From NCBI RefSeq assembly GCF_029846175.1, contig NZ_JARWAC010000001.1:310001-374000 (forward strand): a stretch of DNA of 64,000 nucleotides. Reading direction: 5' to 3'. Source of the DNA: Sphaerisporangium sp. TRM90804 (lineage in GTDB: Bacteria; Actinomycetota; Actinomycetes; Streptosporangiales; Streptosporangiaceae). The position numbers were made by a program, and so were the translations under genes. This document shows positions 51,878 through 61,329 of this stretch, piece after piece. The notes under the pieces were generated by a model. The model was not told where the DNA came from. It saw nothing but the letters and a program-made list of their open reading frames with translations, and made no database searches. Numbering within the stretch: the first letter of the stretch is position 1; each line of letters opens with the position of its first letter.

Positions 51878-52786
51878 GTGGGCGGGCTGCTGGTGGTCGG
51901 GGACGTCGTCACCGACGTGGTGGCGCGGCACGGAGCGCCGGTCGCGGCGGGGACGGACACCGAGGCCGACATCGTCGTGCGGCCGGGCGGGTCGGGCGCC
52001 AACACCGCCGCCTGGGCCGCGCACCTGGGCACCGACACGCGGCTGCTGGCCCGGGCGGGCTTCGACACCGGCGCCTGGCACGTCACCGAGCTGACGCGGG
52101 CGGGCGTCCGGCCGCACGTGCGCGTGGACGACGACCACCCGACCGCCGTCGTGATCGCGATGGTGGACCCCAGCGGGGAGCGGACCTTCCTCACCAACCG
52201 GGGCGCCGGCGGGCGCATCGGCCCGGACGACTGGGACGACACCCTGCTCGACGGCGTGACCCGACTGCACGTCTCGGGGTACACGCTGTTCGCCCCGCCC
52301 GGGCTGGAGCTGGTCAGGGTGGCGATCGCCGCCGCGCTGAGCAGGGGCGTGAGCGTGAGCGTGGACCCGGCGTCCACGGGGTTCCTGCGCGGGTTCGGCG
52401 TCGAGCGGTTCCTCGCCGAGACCTCGGCGGCGGCGGTCGTCGTCCCCAACCGCGACGAGGCGCTGCTGCTCACCGGCGAGGGCGACGCGGAGGCGGCCGC
52501 CGCCGCGCTGAGCGACCGCTACCCGCTGGCGGCGGTGAAGCTCGGCGACGGCGGCGCGCTGCTGGCGCACGGCGGCCGGGTGCTGCACCGGGCACCTGCC
52601 GTCACGGCCGTGAGCGTCGACTCGACGGGCGCGGGCGACGCCTTCGCGGCCGGGTTCCTGACCGGCCTGATTTCAGGAAGTTCCACGGCATCGGCCCTGG
52701 AAGCGGGCTGTTCGGCGGGCGCCGAGGCCGTCACCCGCCTCGGCGGGCGCCCGATCTTTTCGGCTAGGAGCTATGTTCTCCCTTGA
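51878..52786 (+). CDS. psuK: PfkB family carbohydrate kinase (pseudouridine kinase candidate)
   Basis: This ribokinase-fold protein of about 302 residues has PGGSGANTAAWAAHLGTDTR (substrate/N-terminal signature), FLTNRGAGGRI, and the C-terminal PfkB signature SVDSTGAGDAFAAGFLTGL with the catalytic Asp. Position next to psuG argues for pseudouridine kinase; sequence alone would also allow other sugars or nucleosides. Start GTG 51878 is preferred because it sets the MGGLLVVGDVV start; GTG 51863 is in frame. It is co-directional with psuG. It has no other obvious partner such as a nucleoside transporter. Confidence 0.82.
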   Translation: MGGLLVVGDVVTDVVARHGAPVAAGTDTEADIVVRPGGSGANTAAWAAHLGTDTRLLARAGFDTGAWHVTELTRAGVRPHVRVDDDHPTAVVIAMVDPSGERTFLTNRGAGGRIGPDDWDDTLLDGVTRLHVSGYTLFAPPGLELVRVAIAAALSRGVSVSVDPASTGFLRGFGVERFLAETSAAAVVVPNRDEALLLTGEGDAEAAAAALSDRYPLAAVKLGDGGALLAHGGRVLHRAPAVTAVSVDSTGAGDAFAAGFLTGLISGSSTASALEAGCSAGAEAVTRLGGRPIFSARSYVLP

Positions 52787-52863
52787 TGACGCCAATTGAT
52801 AGCGTGAAGCGTAAGCTGCACCACTAGCAACATGCGTCACACTCGGGAGGATGCGGTCAGCCG

Positions 52864-54867
52864 ATGGACGCCGATTCGATGATCTGCCTGAGTGACGTGG
52901 TTCCGGTCCTGCGCTGGAGCCGTCCCCAGCAGATCGCTGAGGTGCTCGCCGACCCCCGGCTGCCGTCCGGCTGGTGGGCCTCGGTCGCGCTCAGCCGCGC
53001 CCTCGGCACGACCGGGGTCGAGTGGCTGTGCGACCGCCTCTCCCGGCTGGCCGTCAGCCGATGGGACCATCTGACGCTGACCGACGTGCTCCCCGCCCTG
53101 CAGCTCCACCGGGCCGATCCCGCGCTGGCCGGCTGGCCCGAGCCCGCGCGGTCGGCGGTGTCGGGAATGGGCGGGTGGCAGCGCCTGCGCAGGCTCACGG
53201 CGGCCGACCTCCGGGGGCCGGCGGGCACCACGCCGCCCGAGGTCATCGTCACCGCCGTCTTCCGCGAGATCCTCGGCCGCATCCCGGCCATCGCGCCGCA
53301 GGTCCCGGGCCCGCAGCCTCCCGCGGTCGCGGGCCGCGCCCCGGGCGGGCAGCAGCCGGCCGGCGCCGCTGCCTCGGCACCGGGCGGCGGGCCGCACGTC
53401 CCCGGCGCCGCGCCGCCGCCTCCGGCCGTCGCCGCCCGGCTTCCCGCACTCGCGGGGCCGCAGGCGCCCGCCCCGCCGGTCCCCGCACAGCCTTCCGGGC
53501 CGCTCCCCGCGCGGCCGTCCGCGGCCACGCCGACCGGGGCCTTCCCGGCGCAGCCCTCCGCGGGCACGCACACCGGCCCGTACCAGGCCCAGCCGGTCGC
53601 GGGCTCGCACACCGGCCCGTACCCGGCGCAGCCCTCCGCATTCCCGCGACAGGGGGGGCCGCACAGCGGGCCGTACCCGGCGCAGCCCGGAACCGGTGAA
53701 CGGCAGCCGCACGCCGCCAAGCACACCGGCCCCTATCCCCGCCCCACCGCCGTCCCGGCCCTGCCCGCCGCCGCGCCGCCCCCCGCCGCGCCTCCCCCGC
53801 CGGTCTCCGACAACCCGCTCGTGCGGCTGGTCGACGCGGTCTTCCGCGAGTGGACCCCCATGGAGCGGGCGGTGGCCATCGAGCGGCTGTTCGCGGCCGA
53901 GCCGGTCAGCCTGCGCACCCTCGCCCACGAGCTGCACGTCGACCGCGACGTGCTGTCGGCGGCCCAGCGGGCGGCCGAGGAGCGCGTGCTCAACTGGCTG
54001 CGCTCGCCGGAGTCCACCGCCGTCACCGGGCACCTGTTCCGGCTCACCGAGTGGCTCGGCGTGGCCGCCACCGAGGAGCAGCTCATCGGCGCCGACGACG
54101 CGCACCCCATCCAGGTGCCCTCCCTGGGCACGCCGCTGTGGCGGGTGCTGGTAGCGCTGATGCACGACCGCCGCCTGCAGGACGGCTGGCTGGTCGTGGG
54201 CGACCTGTCGCGCCTGCGCGAGCGCACCGCGCAGCTGCTGGGCGGCCGGGCCACCGGCGAGGACGCCGTGGAGCTGCTGGCCCAGGTCGGCATCCGCGCG
54301 CACTCGGCGCAGGCGTGGATCGACGCCCTCCCCAAGCCCATGGGCATGCCTCCGGAGCCGTCCCGCTCGACGGACACCAACGGCTTCACCCCGCTGCCCC
54401 GCCGTACGCCCGGCGCCAACGGCCACCAGGTGCGCGGCGGCCTGCCGGTGCCGTCGGTCGCCGACAACCTGCCGGACGCCCAGACGGCCCTCGCCGCGCT
54501 GACGGCCCTGTCGGGGCCGCCCCGTCCGCACCTGGTGCCCGAGCCGCGCGCCGCCGGCCACCGGCCGCCGCTGCCGGGCCCGGCGTCCGACCCGCGCCGC
54601 TGGCAGCGCATCGACGTGACCAGCGAGCACCTGCGCGGCGAGCCCGTGCCGGTGCCCGAGGGGTACGCCACGCAGCTCGGCATGCGCCCCGGGACGCTGC
54701 TGTCGGTCACCGGCCCCGGCGAGAACGCCGTGGTGCTGGTCTGGCGCGACCGCCAGCCGGTCTTCGACTCCCTGCAGCCGGTGCTGATGCGCCTGAACGC
54801 CCGCCCGGGCGACTCGGTCTACGTCACCGTGGACGGCTACCGCCTGGACGCCCAGCTCACGTCGTGA
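52864..54867 (+). CDS. Large Pro-rich protein with sigma-region-4-like helix-turn-helix
   Basis: This 667-residue soluble protein is of unrecognised function. Residues 1-125 form a helical N-terminal domain (SDVVPVLRWSRPQQIAEVLA). Residues 140-320 are Pro/Ala/Gly-rich with four TGPY-type repeats (THTGPYQAQP, SHTGPYPAQP, HSGPYPAQP, HTGPYPRP). Around 335-385 is a segment resembling sigma-70 region 4 (TPMERAVAIERLF, VSLRTLAHELHVDRDVLSAA). The C-terminus is a strand-rich domain (VPVPEGYATQLGMRPGTLLS). Similarity to sigma-4 is a judgement by eye. ATG 52864 follows GGGAGGATG. It is convergent with the GNAT gene. Confidence 0.75.
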   Translation: MDADSMICLSDVVPVLRWSRPQQIAEVLADPRLPSGWWASVALSRALGTTGVEWLCDRLSRLAVSRWDHLTLTDVLPALQLHRADPALAGWPEPARSAVSGMGGWQRLRRLTAADLRGPAGTTPPEVIVTAVFREILGRIPAIAPQVPGPQPPAVAGRAPGGQQPAGAAASAPGGGPHVPGAAPPPPAVAARLPALAGPQAPAPPVPAQPSGPLPARPSAATPTGAFPAQPSAGTHTGPYQAQPVAGSHTGPYPAQPSAFPRQGGPHSGPYPAQPGTGERQPHAAKHTGPYPRPTAVPALPAAAPPPAAPPPPVSDNPLVRLVDAVFREWTPMERAVAIERLFAAEPVSLRTLAHELHVDRDVLSAAQRAAEERVLNWLRSPESTAVTGHLFRLTEWLGVAATEEQLIGADDAHPIQVPSLGTPLWRVLVALMHDRRLQDGWLVVGDLSRLRERTAQLLGGRATGEDAVELLAQVGIRAHSAQAWIDALPKPMGMPPEPSRSTDTNGFTPLPRRTPGANGHQVRGGLPVPSVADNLPDAQTALAALTALSGPPRPHLVPEPRAAGHRPPLPGPASDPRRWQRIDVTSEHLRGEPVPVPEGYATQLGMRPGTLLSVTGPGENAVVLVWRDRQPVFDSLQPVLMRLNARPGDSVYVTVDGYRLDAQLTS

Positions 54868-54888
54868 AACCCCGGCCCTGAGACCCGG

Positions 54889-54916
54889 CCGGCGCCTCAT
54901 CAGGCACCTGCGCCGG
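54889..54916. terminator. Hairpin between Pro-rich gene and GNAT
   Basis: CCGGCGC (54889-54895) and GCGCCGG (54910-54916) pair across a 14-base loop that contains a further CCT/AGG match. It is 22 bases downstream of the stop of the Pro-rich gene. Confidence 0.4.
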
Positions 54917-55000
54917 GGGACGGCTCACGCCGTGCGGAGCGCGCCGGGCCCTGGGCGAGGCCCCGGCTCGGCGGCCCTCAGCGCCCGTCGTGGCGGGCCC

Positions 55001-55450
55001 TCAGGTCTCGTCCTGGCTCTTGAGCACCTTGCGGTAGTACGTGCCCGACGACTCGTAGGCCAGGGCCTGGTAGAACTCCGGCGCGCGCCGGGTGGCCAGG
55101 GCGACGTACCCGGCGTCGCGCGAGCGGGCCCACGTCTCGAACTCCTCCAGCAGCGACCGGCCCAGGCCGCGCCGGCGGAACCCGTGCTGCGTCATGGCCT
55201 CCTCGACCCACGCCACGTGCCCGTTCGCGAACAGCGTGAGGTGCACGTACCCCAGCAGGTAGCCCCGCACGACCCCGTCCACGACGGCGACCAGCACCAG
55301 CGCGTCCGGGTTCCCCAGCAGGGTGGGGAACGCCGCGTCGAAGTCGGCCCGGCGCGGCCGGAACGACAGCGCGAACTCGCGGGCCAGCCCGAAGATCTCC
55401 TCGGCGTCCGTCTTCTCTGCCCTGCGCACCAGGAGATCATCAGTTGTCAT
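55001..55450 (-). CDS. GNAT family N-acetyltransferase
   Basis: This 149-residue GNAT protein has the acetyl-CoA-binding motif A in MTQHGFRRRGLGRSLLEEFE (Q/RxxGxG/A form), preceded by VLVAVVDGVVRGYLLGYVHL. The C-terminal YVALATRRAPEFYQALAYES, with the Tyr-rich A(F/L)Y pattern, closes the domain. The substrate is unknown. ATG 55450 gives a normal length. It lies 81 bases downstream of the acyl-CoA dehydrogenase gene on the same strand, so it may be read through from the leucine operon, though an independent role is as likely. Confidence 0.85.
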   Translation of the reverse strand: MTTDDLLVRRAEKTDAEEIFGLAREFALSFRPRRADFDAAFPTLLGNPDALVLVAVVDGVVRGYLLGYVHLTLFANGHVAWVEEAMTQHGFRRRGLGRSLLEEFETWARSRDAGYVALATRRAPEFYQALAYESSGTYYRKVLKSQDET

Positions 55451-55531
55451 GAAAGGGACTCTAGGGAGTAGACCCCCCGTGCGTCCATTCGGGCCCCCAT
55501 CAGGCCGGGAACCGGCCGCGAGCGGGCCGAC

Positions 55532-56698
55532 TCAGGCGGGCAGGCCGAGCTGGCGGGCTATCAGCATGCGCTGCACCTCGCTGGTGCCCTCGCCGATCTC
55601 CAGGATCTTCGCGTCGCGGTAGAAGCGGCCGACCGGGTACTCGTTCATGAAGCCGTAGCCGCCGAAGATCTGGGTGGCGTCGCGGGCGTTGTCCATCGCC
55701 GCGTTGGAGGCGACCAGCTTGGCTATCGCGGCCTCCTTCTTGACGGGCTCCCCCGCGAGCATCTTCTCGGCCGCGTGGTAGTACGCCAGGCGGGCGGTGT
55801 GGGTGCGCGCCTCCATGTCGGCGATCTTGAACTGGATGGCCTGGTAGCGGCCGATGGCCTGGCCGAACGCGTGCCGCTCCCCGACGTACTTCAGGCACTC
55901 GTCCACGCAGCCCTGGGCCAGGCCCACCGACAGGGCGGCGATGGCGACGCGGCCCTCGTCGAGGGTCTGCAGGAACTGGGCGTACCCCCGGCCGCGCTCG
56001 CCCAGCAGGGCGGACTCCGGGACGCGGCAGTCGCTGAACGACAGCTCGCGGGTGTCCGAGGCCGACCAGCCGACCTTCGAGTACTTCTTGGAGACGGTGA
56101 AGCCGGGGGTCCCGGCGGGGACGATGACCGTGCTGATCTCGGGCGCGGTGCCGCCGTCGCGGCTCTGGCGGCGGCCAGTGATGGCCGCGACGGCGACGAA
56201 GCCGGTGATGTCGGTGCCCGAGTTGGTGATGAACGCCTTGGAGCCGTTGACGACCCACTCGCCGCCGTCGAGCGTCGCGGTGGTGCGCATGCCGCCGGGC
56301 ACGTCGGAGCCGCCGCCGGGCTCGGTCAGGCCGAACGCGCCGAGCGTCTGGCCCGAGGCCAGGCGGGGCAGCCAGCGCTCCTTCTGCTCGGCCGAGCCGT
56401 ACCGGTACAGCGGCATCGCGCCGAGGGAGACCGCCGCCTCCAGGGTGATCGCCACCGAGGAGTCGACGCGGGCCAGCTCCTCCAGGGCCAGGCAGAGCGC
56501 GAAGTAGTCGCCGCCCATGCCGCCGTGCTCCTCGGGGATCGGCAGGCCGAACAGGCCCATCCGTCCCATCCTCGCGACGATGTCGTAGGGGAACTCGCAG
56601 CGCTCGTAGTAGTCGCCGATGACGGGAGCGACCACGTCCCTGGCGAACTCCTCGACGCTCTTGCGCAGGGCCTCGTAGTCGTCCTCAAGCCGGTGCAT
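55532..56698 (-). CDS. Acyl-CoA dehydrogenase of leucine/isovalerate operon (AcdH/LiuA-like)
   Basis: This 388-residue ACAD has VRMGRMG-like ARMGRMGLFGLPIPEEHGGM, FGLTEPGGGSDVPGGMRTTA, SKAFITNSGTDITGFVAVAA, YSKVGWSASDTRELSFSDCR and FGGYGFMNEYPVGRFYRDAK. The C-terminal catalytic loop is KILEIGEGTSEVQRM, with Glu in GEGT as in AcdH of Streptomyces, where such enzymes oxidise isovaleryl-, isobutyryl- or butyryl-CoA. Its start overlaps the HMG-CoA lyase stop by 14 bases. As last gene of the MCC operon it fits the dehydrogenation of isovaleryl-CoA, although broader substrate range is possible. Confidence 0.9.
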   Translation of the reverse strand: MHRLEDDYEALRKSVEEFARDVVAPVIGDYYERCEFPYDIVARMGRMGLFGLPIPEEHGGMGGDYFALCLALEELARVDSSVAITLEAAVSLGAMPLYRYGSAEQKERWLPRLASGQTLGAFGLTEPGGGSDVPGGMRTTATLDGGEWVVNGSKAFITNSGTDITGFVAVAAITGRRQSRDGGTAPEISTVIVPAGTPGFTVSKKYSKVGWSASDTRELSFSDCRVPESALLGERGRGYAQFLQTLDEGRVAIAALSVGLAQGCVDECLKYVGERHAFGQAIGRYQAIQFKIADMEARTHTARLAYYHAAEKMLAGEPVKKEAAIAKLVASNAAMDNARDATQIFGGYGFMNEYPVGRFYRDAKILEIGEGTSEVQRMLIARQLGLPA

Positions 56699-57638
56699 CG
56701 TCTGACTCCTCCTTCTGTGCCATCGCCTGGACCACGCGGGACGGGCTCGGACGGCCCAGCTCTCCGGCGAGCCACACGCTGGTGGCGACCAGCGCCTCCA
56801 AGTCGATCCCGGTGCGCACGCCGAGGCCCGACAACATCCAGACCAGGTCCTCGGTGGCGAGGTTGCCGGTGGCGCTCTCGGCGTACGGGCAGCCGCCGAT
56901 GCCGCCGGCCGAGGCGTCCACCACGGTGACGCCCGCCCGCAGCGCGGCCAGGGTGTTGACCAGAGCCTGGCCGTAGGTGTCGTGGAAGTGCACCGCGAGC
57001 CGCTCGGGCCCGACGCCGGCGCCCGCGAAGGCGGCGAGCAGGGCGGAGACGTGCCCGGGCGTGCCGACGCCGATGGTGTCGCCGAGCGACAGCTCCGAGC
57101 AGCCGAGGTCGAGCAGCCGCGCGCCGTTCCGCACGACCTGCTCGATCGGCACCGGCCCCTCCCACGGGTCTCCGAAGCACATCGACAGGTACGCGCGCAC
57201 CCGCAGCCCGGCCGCGCGGGCCCGCTCGACGACCGGGGCGAACATGGCGATCGACTCGTCCACGCCGCGGTTGAGGTTGCGCCGGGCGAAGGTCTCGGTG
57301 GCGCTGCCGAAGATCGCGATGTCGGTGACGCCGTGCTCCAGGGCCCGGTCCAGGCCGCGCTCGTTGGGGACGAGCACGGGGTAGCGGACACCCGGCGCGG
57401 GCGTGAGGCGGCCGAGCAGCTCCCCGGCGTCGGCGAGCTGCGGCACCCAGGAGGGGTGGACGAAGCTGGTCGCCTCGATCGTGGTCAGGCCGGCCTCGGC
57501 GAGGCGGGTGAGGAAGCGCGCCTTCACCTCCACCGGGACGACGACCGCCTCGTTCTGCAGCCCGTCGCGGGGGCCGACCTCGTAGACGGTCACCCGCTCG
57601 GGCAGCCCGTCCGCGGACACTCGCATGGGGGCGCGCAT
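56685..57638 (-). CDS. Hydroxymethylglutaryl-CoA lyase
   Basis: This 317-residue TIM-barrel lyase has VTVYEVGPRDGLQNEAVVVP (metal-binding Asp and catalytic Arg), VRAYLSMCFGDPWEGPV, and the active-site loop ASAGGIGGCPYAESATGNLA with the catalytic Cys, plus VHFHDTYGQALVNTLA with the His ligands. It cleaves 3-hydroxy-3-methylglutaryl-CoA into acetyl-CoA and acetoacetate, the last step of leucine breakdown. ATG 57638 overlaps the MCC alpha stop (TGATG) and has GAGAGGAGG upstream. No separate methylglutaconyl-CoA hydratase gene is present in this operon. Confidence 0.93.
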   Translation of the reverse strand: MRAPMRVSADGLPERVTVYEVGPRDGLQNEAVVVPVEVKARFLTRLAEAGLTTIEATSFVHPSWVPQLADAGELLGRLTPAPGVRYPVLVPNERGLDRALEHGVTDIAIFGSATETFARRNLNRGVDESIAMFAPVVERARAAGLRVRAYLSMCFGDPWEGPVPIEQVVRNGARLLDLGCSELSLGDTIGVGTPGHVSALLAAFAGAGVGPERLAVHFHDTYGQALVNTLAALRAGVTVVDASAGGIGGCPYAESATGNLATEDLVWMLSGLGVRTGIDLEALVATSVWLAGELGRPSPSRVVQAMAQKEESDDAPA

Positions 57639-59662
57639 CACGCCTCCTCTCGCTCGGCGGGCTCGTCGCCGTCCCCGGCCGCGGGGTCGTCGCGGACGAC
57701 GGCCAGCACCGCGTCCATGTCGACCGGCTGACCGGCGCGCACCGGCAGCTCGGCCACGACGCCGGCCGCGGGGGCGGTGACGGTGTGCTCCATCTTCATC
57801 GCCTCGACGACCAGCAGCGGCTGGCCCTCGGCGACACGGTCGCCCGCGGCCACCTTGACCAGCAGCACGGTGCCCGGCATCGGGCTGCGGACCACGCCGT
57901 CGCCGGCGCGGCCCGCGCCCGGGCGGTCGTCCGGGTCGCCGGCGACGTGCGGGGTGATCGCCCACGAGCGGCCGTCGCGGCCCAGCCACACCGTCTCGCC
58001 GTCCCTGGCGCAGGCGAAGCGGGAGGTCACCCCGTCGAGGGTGACCCGCGCCTCGCCTTCCGGTCCGCGGCCGAGCAGCGCCGTGACGGGCGGGCCGCCG
58101 TCGACGGCGACCTCGGCGCCCGAGCGGGGCAGGCCGCGGACCGCGACCTCGGCGGTCTCGCCGCGCGCGGCCAGCAGCCACCGCGTCCAGGCGGGCTCGC
58201 CGAGCCGCCAGCCGTCGGGAACGTCCCAGGGGTCGTCGCCGGCGGCGGCGGCCAGGCCGTCCTGCAGCACCAGGCCCGCCGCCGCCCGGACGCCGACCGG
58301 CAGCGCCTCGGCGCCGTAGGCGGCCTCCAGCAGCGCGTCGAGGCGGCGCTCGATCAGGCCGGTGCCGAGGGCGCCCGCGGCCACGGCGGGGTCGGCGAGC
58401 AGGGCGCGCAGGAAGGCGATGTTCGTGGTGACGCCCAGGACGGTGGTGTCGCGCAGCGCCGCGTCCAGCCGCCGCAGCGCGCCGGCCCGGTCGGGGGCCC
58501 ACGCGATCACCTTGGAGAGCATGGGGTCGTAGTCGCTGCCGACGACCGCGCCCTCCTGGAGCGCGGAGTCGACCCGGACGCCGTCGTGCCCCTCGGGCTC
58601 GCGCAGCGCGATCACCCGGCCGCCGGTGGGCAGGAAGTCCCGGCGCGGGTCCTCGGCGTAGACGCGGGCCTCTACGGCGTGGCCGCGCGTGACGATCTCG
58701 TCCTGGGTCACCGGCAGCGGCTCGCCCGCCGCGACCCGGAGCTGGAGCTCCACCAGGTCGAGCCCGGTGACCAGCTCGGTGACCGGGTGCTCCACCTGGA
58801 GGCGGGTGTTCATCTCGATGAAGTAGCCGGGGTGGCCGGGCTGGTCGCCGGGGACGATGAACTCGACGGTGCCCGCCCCGACGTACCCGACCGACCGGGC
58901 GGCCTTGATCGCGGCGTCCGCCATGCGGCGCCGCGTCGGCTCGTCCAGCAGCGGGGAGGGCGCCTCCTCGACGACCTTCTGGTGGCGGCGCTGGAGGCTG
59001 CACTCGCGCTCGCCCAGGTGGACGACGGCGCCGTGCGCGTCGGCCATCACCTGGATCTCGATGTGCCGGGGGTCGCCGACGAGCTTCTCGACCAGCAGCG
59101 TGCCGTCCCCGAACGCGGCGGCGGCGGTGCGGCGGGCCGACTCCAGGGCCGCGGGCAGCTCCTCGGGCGAGCGCACCACCAGCATGCCCTTGCCGCCGCC
59201 GCCGGCCGACGGCTTGACCAGCACGGGGAAGCCGATCGAGCGGGCCGTCTCGGCCAGGTCGTCGCCGGGCTCGGCCCCACCGGGGACGACGGGCACGCCG
59301 GCGTCGGCCACCGTCGCCTTGGCGCGGATCTTGTCGCCCATGGCCTCGACGGCCTCGGGCGGCGGGCCGACGAACACCACGCCGGCCGCGGCGCAGCGGC
59401 GCGCGAACGCGGTGTTCTCCGCCAGGAACCCGTAGCCGGGGTGCACCGCCTGGGCGCCGGTGGCGGTGGTCGCGGCGACCACCTGGTCGATGTCGAGGTA
59501 ACCGCCGGGCAGGCGCACGGCGAGGTCGGCCTCGCGGGCGTGCCGGGCCCCGGCGTCGGCGTCGCTGTACACGGCGACGGACCGGATGCCGAGGCGGCGC
59601 AGGGTCCTGATCACGCGGAGCGCGATCTCACCCCGGTTGGCGACGAGAACGGTGTCGAACAT
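57638..59662 (-). CDS. Methylcrotonyl-CoA carboxylase biotin (alpha) subunit
   Basis: This 674-residue protein starts [23 protein letters not shown]-grasp motifs [14 protein letters not shown] and [20 protein letters not shown], the BC C-terminal region ([16 protein letters not shown]), and a BCCP with [16 protein letters not shown] near the C-terminus are present. It carboxylates its own biotin for transfer by the beta subunit. ATG 59662 lies 2 bases after the beta-subunit stop. Position beside HMG-CoA lyase and the dehydrogenase makes methylcrotonyl-CoA the best substrate assignment. Confidence 0.92.
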   Translation of the reverse strand: MFDTVLVANRGEIALRVIRTLRRLGIRSVAVYSDADAGARHAREADLAVRLPGGYLDIDQVVAATTATGAQAVHPGYGFLAENTAFARRCAAAGVVFVGPPPEAVEAMGDKIRAKATVADAGVPVVPGGAEPGDDLAETARSIGFPVLVKPSAGGGGKGMLVVRSPEELPAALESARRTAAAAFGDGTLLVEKLVGDPRHIEIQVMADAHGAVVHLGERECSLQRRHQKVVEEAPSPLLDEPTRRRMADAAIKAARSVGYVGAGTVEFIVPGDQPGHPGYFIEMNTRLQVEHPVTELVTGLDLVELQLRVAAGEPLPVTQDEIVTRGHAVEARVYAEDPRRDFLPTGGRVIALREPEGHDGVRVDSALQEGAVVGSDYDPMLSKVIAWAPDRAGALRRLDAALRDTTVLGVTTNIAFLRALLADPAVAAGALGTGLIERRLDALLEAAYGAEALPVGVRAAAGLVLQDGLAAAAGDDPWDVPDGWRLGEPAWTRWLLAARGETAEVAVRGLPRSGAEVAVDGGPPVTALLGRGPEGEARVTLDGVTSRFACARDGETVWLGRDGRSWAITPHVAGDPDDRPGAGRAGDGVVRSPMPGTVLLVKVAAGDRVAEGQPLLVVEAMKMEHTVTAPAAGVVAELPVRAGQPVDMDAVLAVVRDDPAAGDGDEPAEREEA

Positions 59663-59664
59663 GG

Positions 59665-61248
59665 TCACATCCGGAAGACGCCGTAGCCGATGGGGTCGAG
59701 CGGGGCGTTGGCCGCCGCCGAGAGGGCCAGCCCGAGGACGGTGCGGGTGTCGAGGGGGTCGATCACGCCGTCGTCCCACAGCCTGGCCGTGGAGTAGTAC
59801 GGGTTTCCCTGCTCCTCGTAGCGCTCGCGGATGGCCCGCTTGAACTCCTCCTCGTCGCCGGCGCCCGCGGGACGCACGGTGGCGAGCACGTTGGCGGCCT
59901 GCTCGCCGCCCATGACCGAGACGCGGGCGTTGGGCCACATCCACAGGAAGCGCGGGGAGTAGGCGCGGCCGGCCATGGCGTAGTTGCCCGCGCCGAAGGA
60001 CCCGCCGATGACCACCGTGAACTTGGGCACCCGCGCGCAGGAGACGGCGGTAACCATCTTGGCGCCGTGCTTGGCGATGCCGCCGGCCTCGTAGGCGCGG
60101 CCGACCATGAAGCCGCTGATGTTCTGCAGGAAGACCAGCGGGATCCTCCGCTGGTCGCACAGCTCGATGAAGTGGGCGCCCTTGAGCGCCGACTCGGCGA
60201 ACAGGATGCCGTTGTTGGCGACGATCCCCACCGGGTGCCCGTGCAGGTGGGCGAACCCGGTGACCAGCGTGGGGCCGTACTCGGCCTTGAACTCCAGGAA
60301 CCGGCTGCCGTCCACCAGGCGGCCGATGACCTCGCGCACGTCGTAGGGCGTGCGGGTGTCGGCGGGCACGATGCCGTACAGGTCGCGCGGGTCGTGCAGC
60401 GGCTCCTCCGGCCGCGCCCGCTCCCACGGGCTCGGCGCGCGGGGGGCCAGGGTCGCGACGATGCCGCGGACGATGGACAGCGCGTGGGCGTCGTCCTCGG
60501 CGAGGTGGTCGGTGACCCCGCTGACGCGGGCGTGCAGCTCGCCGCCGCCCAGCTCCTCGGCGGTGACCTCCTCGCCGGTGGCGGCCTTCACCAGGGGCGG
60601 GCCGCCGAGGAAGATCGTGCCCTGGTCGCGCACGATCACGGCCTCGTCGCTCATGGCCGGCACGTAGGCGCCTCCGGCGGTGCACGAGCCGAGCACCGCG
60701 GCGATCTGCGGGACGCCGCGCCGCGACATGGTGGCCTGGTTGTAGAAGATGCGCCCGAAGTGCTCCCGGTCGGGGAAGACCTCGTCCTGCAGGGGGAGGA
60801 AGGCGCCCCCGGAGTCGACCAGGTAGACGCACGGCAGGTGGTTGTGGAGGGCGACCTCCTGGGCGCGCAGGTGCTTCTTGACCGTCATGGGGTAGTAGGT
60901 GCCGCCCTTGACGGTCGCGTCGTTGGCGACGACCACGCACTCCCGGCCGGCGACCCGGCCGACCCCGGTGATGATCCCGGCCGCGGGGGCGTCGTCGCCG
61001 TACAGGCCGGTGGCGGCCAGCGGGGACAGCTCCAGGAAGCGCGAGCCGGGGTCGAGCAGGGTGGCGACGCGGTCGCGCGGCAGCAGCTTGCCGCGTTCGA
61101 CGTGGCGCGCGCGGGCGCGCTCGGAGCCGCCGAGGGCCGCCGCCGCCAGCCGCTCGCGCAGCTCGGCGGACAGGCGCTCGTTGGCCTCGGCGTTGACCTT
61201 GAACCGCTCGCCGTCGGCGCCGGCGGTCGTCCGCAGCACTGGGACCAT
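59665..61248 (-). CDS. Methylcrotonyl-CoA carboxylase carboxyltransferase (beta) subunit
   Basis: This 527-residue protein has MCC-beta-specific sequence: [78 protein letters not shown], and [20 protein letters not shown] followed by [20 protein letters not shown]. It is first in the operon. ATG 61248 is chosen because AAAGG lies about 9 bases upstream; GTG 61257 would sit too close to it. The promoter region upstream carries two GTTAACG-type sites, so the divergent TetR protein probably represses the operon until a leucine-derived acyl-CoA is present. Confidence 0.93.
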   Translation of the reverse strand: MVPVLRTTAGADGERFKVNAEANERLSAELRERLAAAALGGSERARARHVERGKLLPRDRVATLLDPGSRFLELSPLAATGLYGDDAPAAGIITGVGRVAGRECVVVANDATVKGGTYYPMTVKKHLRAQEVALHNHLPCVYLVDSGGAFLPLQDEVFPDREHFGRIFYNQATMSRRGVPQIAAVLGSCTAGGAYVPAMSDEAVIVRDQGTIFLGGPPLVKAATGEEVTAEELGGGELHARVSGVTDHLAEDDAHALSIVRGIVATLAPRAPSPWERARPEEPLHDPRDLYGIVPADTRTPYDVREVIGRLVDGSRFLEFKAEYGPTLVTGFAHLHGHPVGIVANNGILFAESALKGAHFIELCDQRRIPLVFLQNISGFMVGRAYEAGGIAKHGAKMVTAVSCARVPKFTVVIGGSFGAGNYAMAGRAYSPRFLWMWPNARVSVMGGEQAANVLATVRPAGAGDEEEFKRAIRERYEEQGNPYYSTARLWDDGVIDPLDTRTVLGLALSAAANAPLDPIGYGVFRM

Positions 61249-61262
61249 CGTGCGCACCTTTC

Positions 61263-61278
61263 GTTAACGCGCGCTAAC
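61263..61278. promoter_or_regulatory. TetR operator candidate, site 1
   Basis: GTTAACGCGCGCTAAC is a near-perfect palindrome about 15 bases upstream of the MCC-beta start. It matches the arms of sites 2 and 3. Confidence 0.6.
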
Positions 61279-61290
61279 TCCGACCTGGAT

Positions 61291-61306
61291 GTTAGTCACC
61301 GTTAAC
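61291..61306. promoter_or_regulatory. TetR operator candidate, site 2
   Basis: GTTAGTCACCGTTAAC is an imperfect palindrome with the same GTTA/TAAC ends, between the divergent MCC-beta and TetR starts. It is spaced 28 bases from site 1. Confidence 0.55.
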
Positions 61307-61329
61307 TGATTCGTCTAATATTGCCGGTC

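Noticed and set aside
50636-52786. psuG/psuK pair as a novel nucleoside system
   Set aside because: Both enzymes and their adjacency are well known in pseudouridine catabolism; nothing unusual beyond the 291-base gap.
52787-52863. Possible tRNA or small RNA in the AT-richer gap before the Pro-rich gene
   Set aside because: No cloverleaf, no CCA end and no T-loop consensus; it looks like a promoter and ribosome site.
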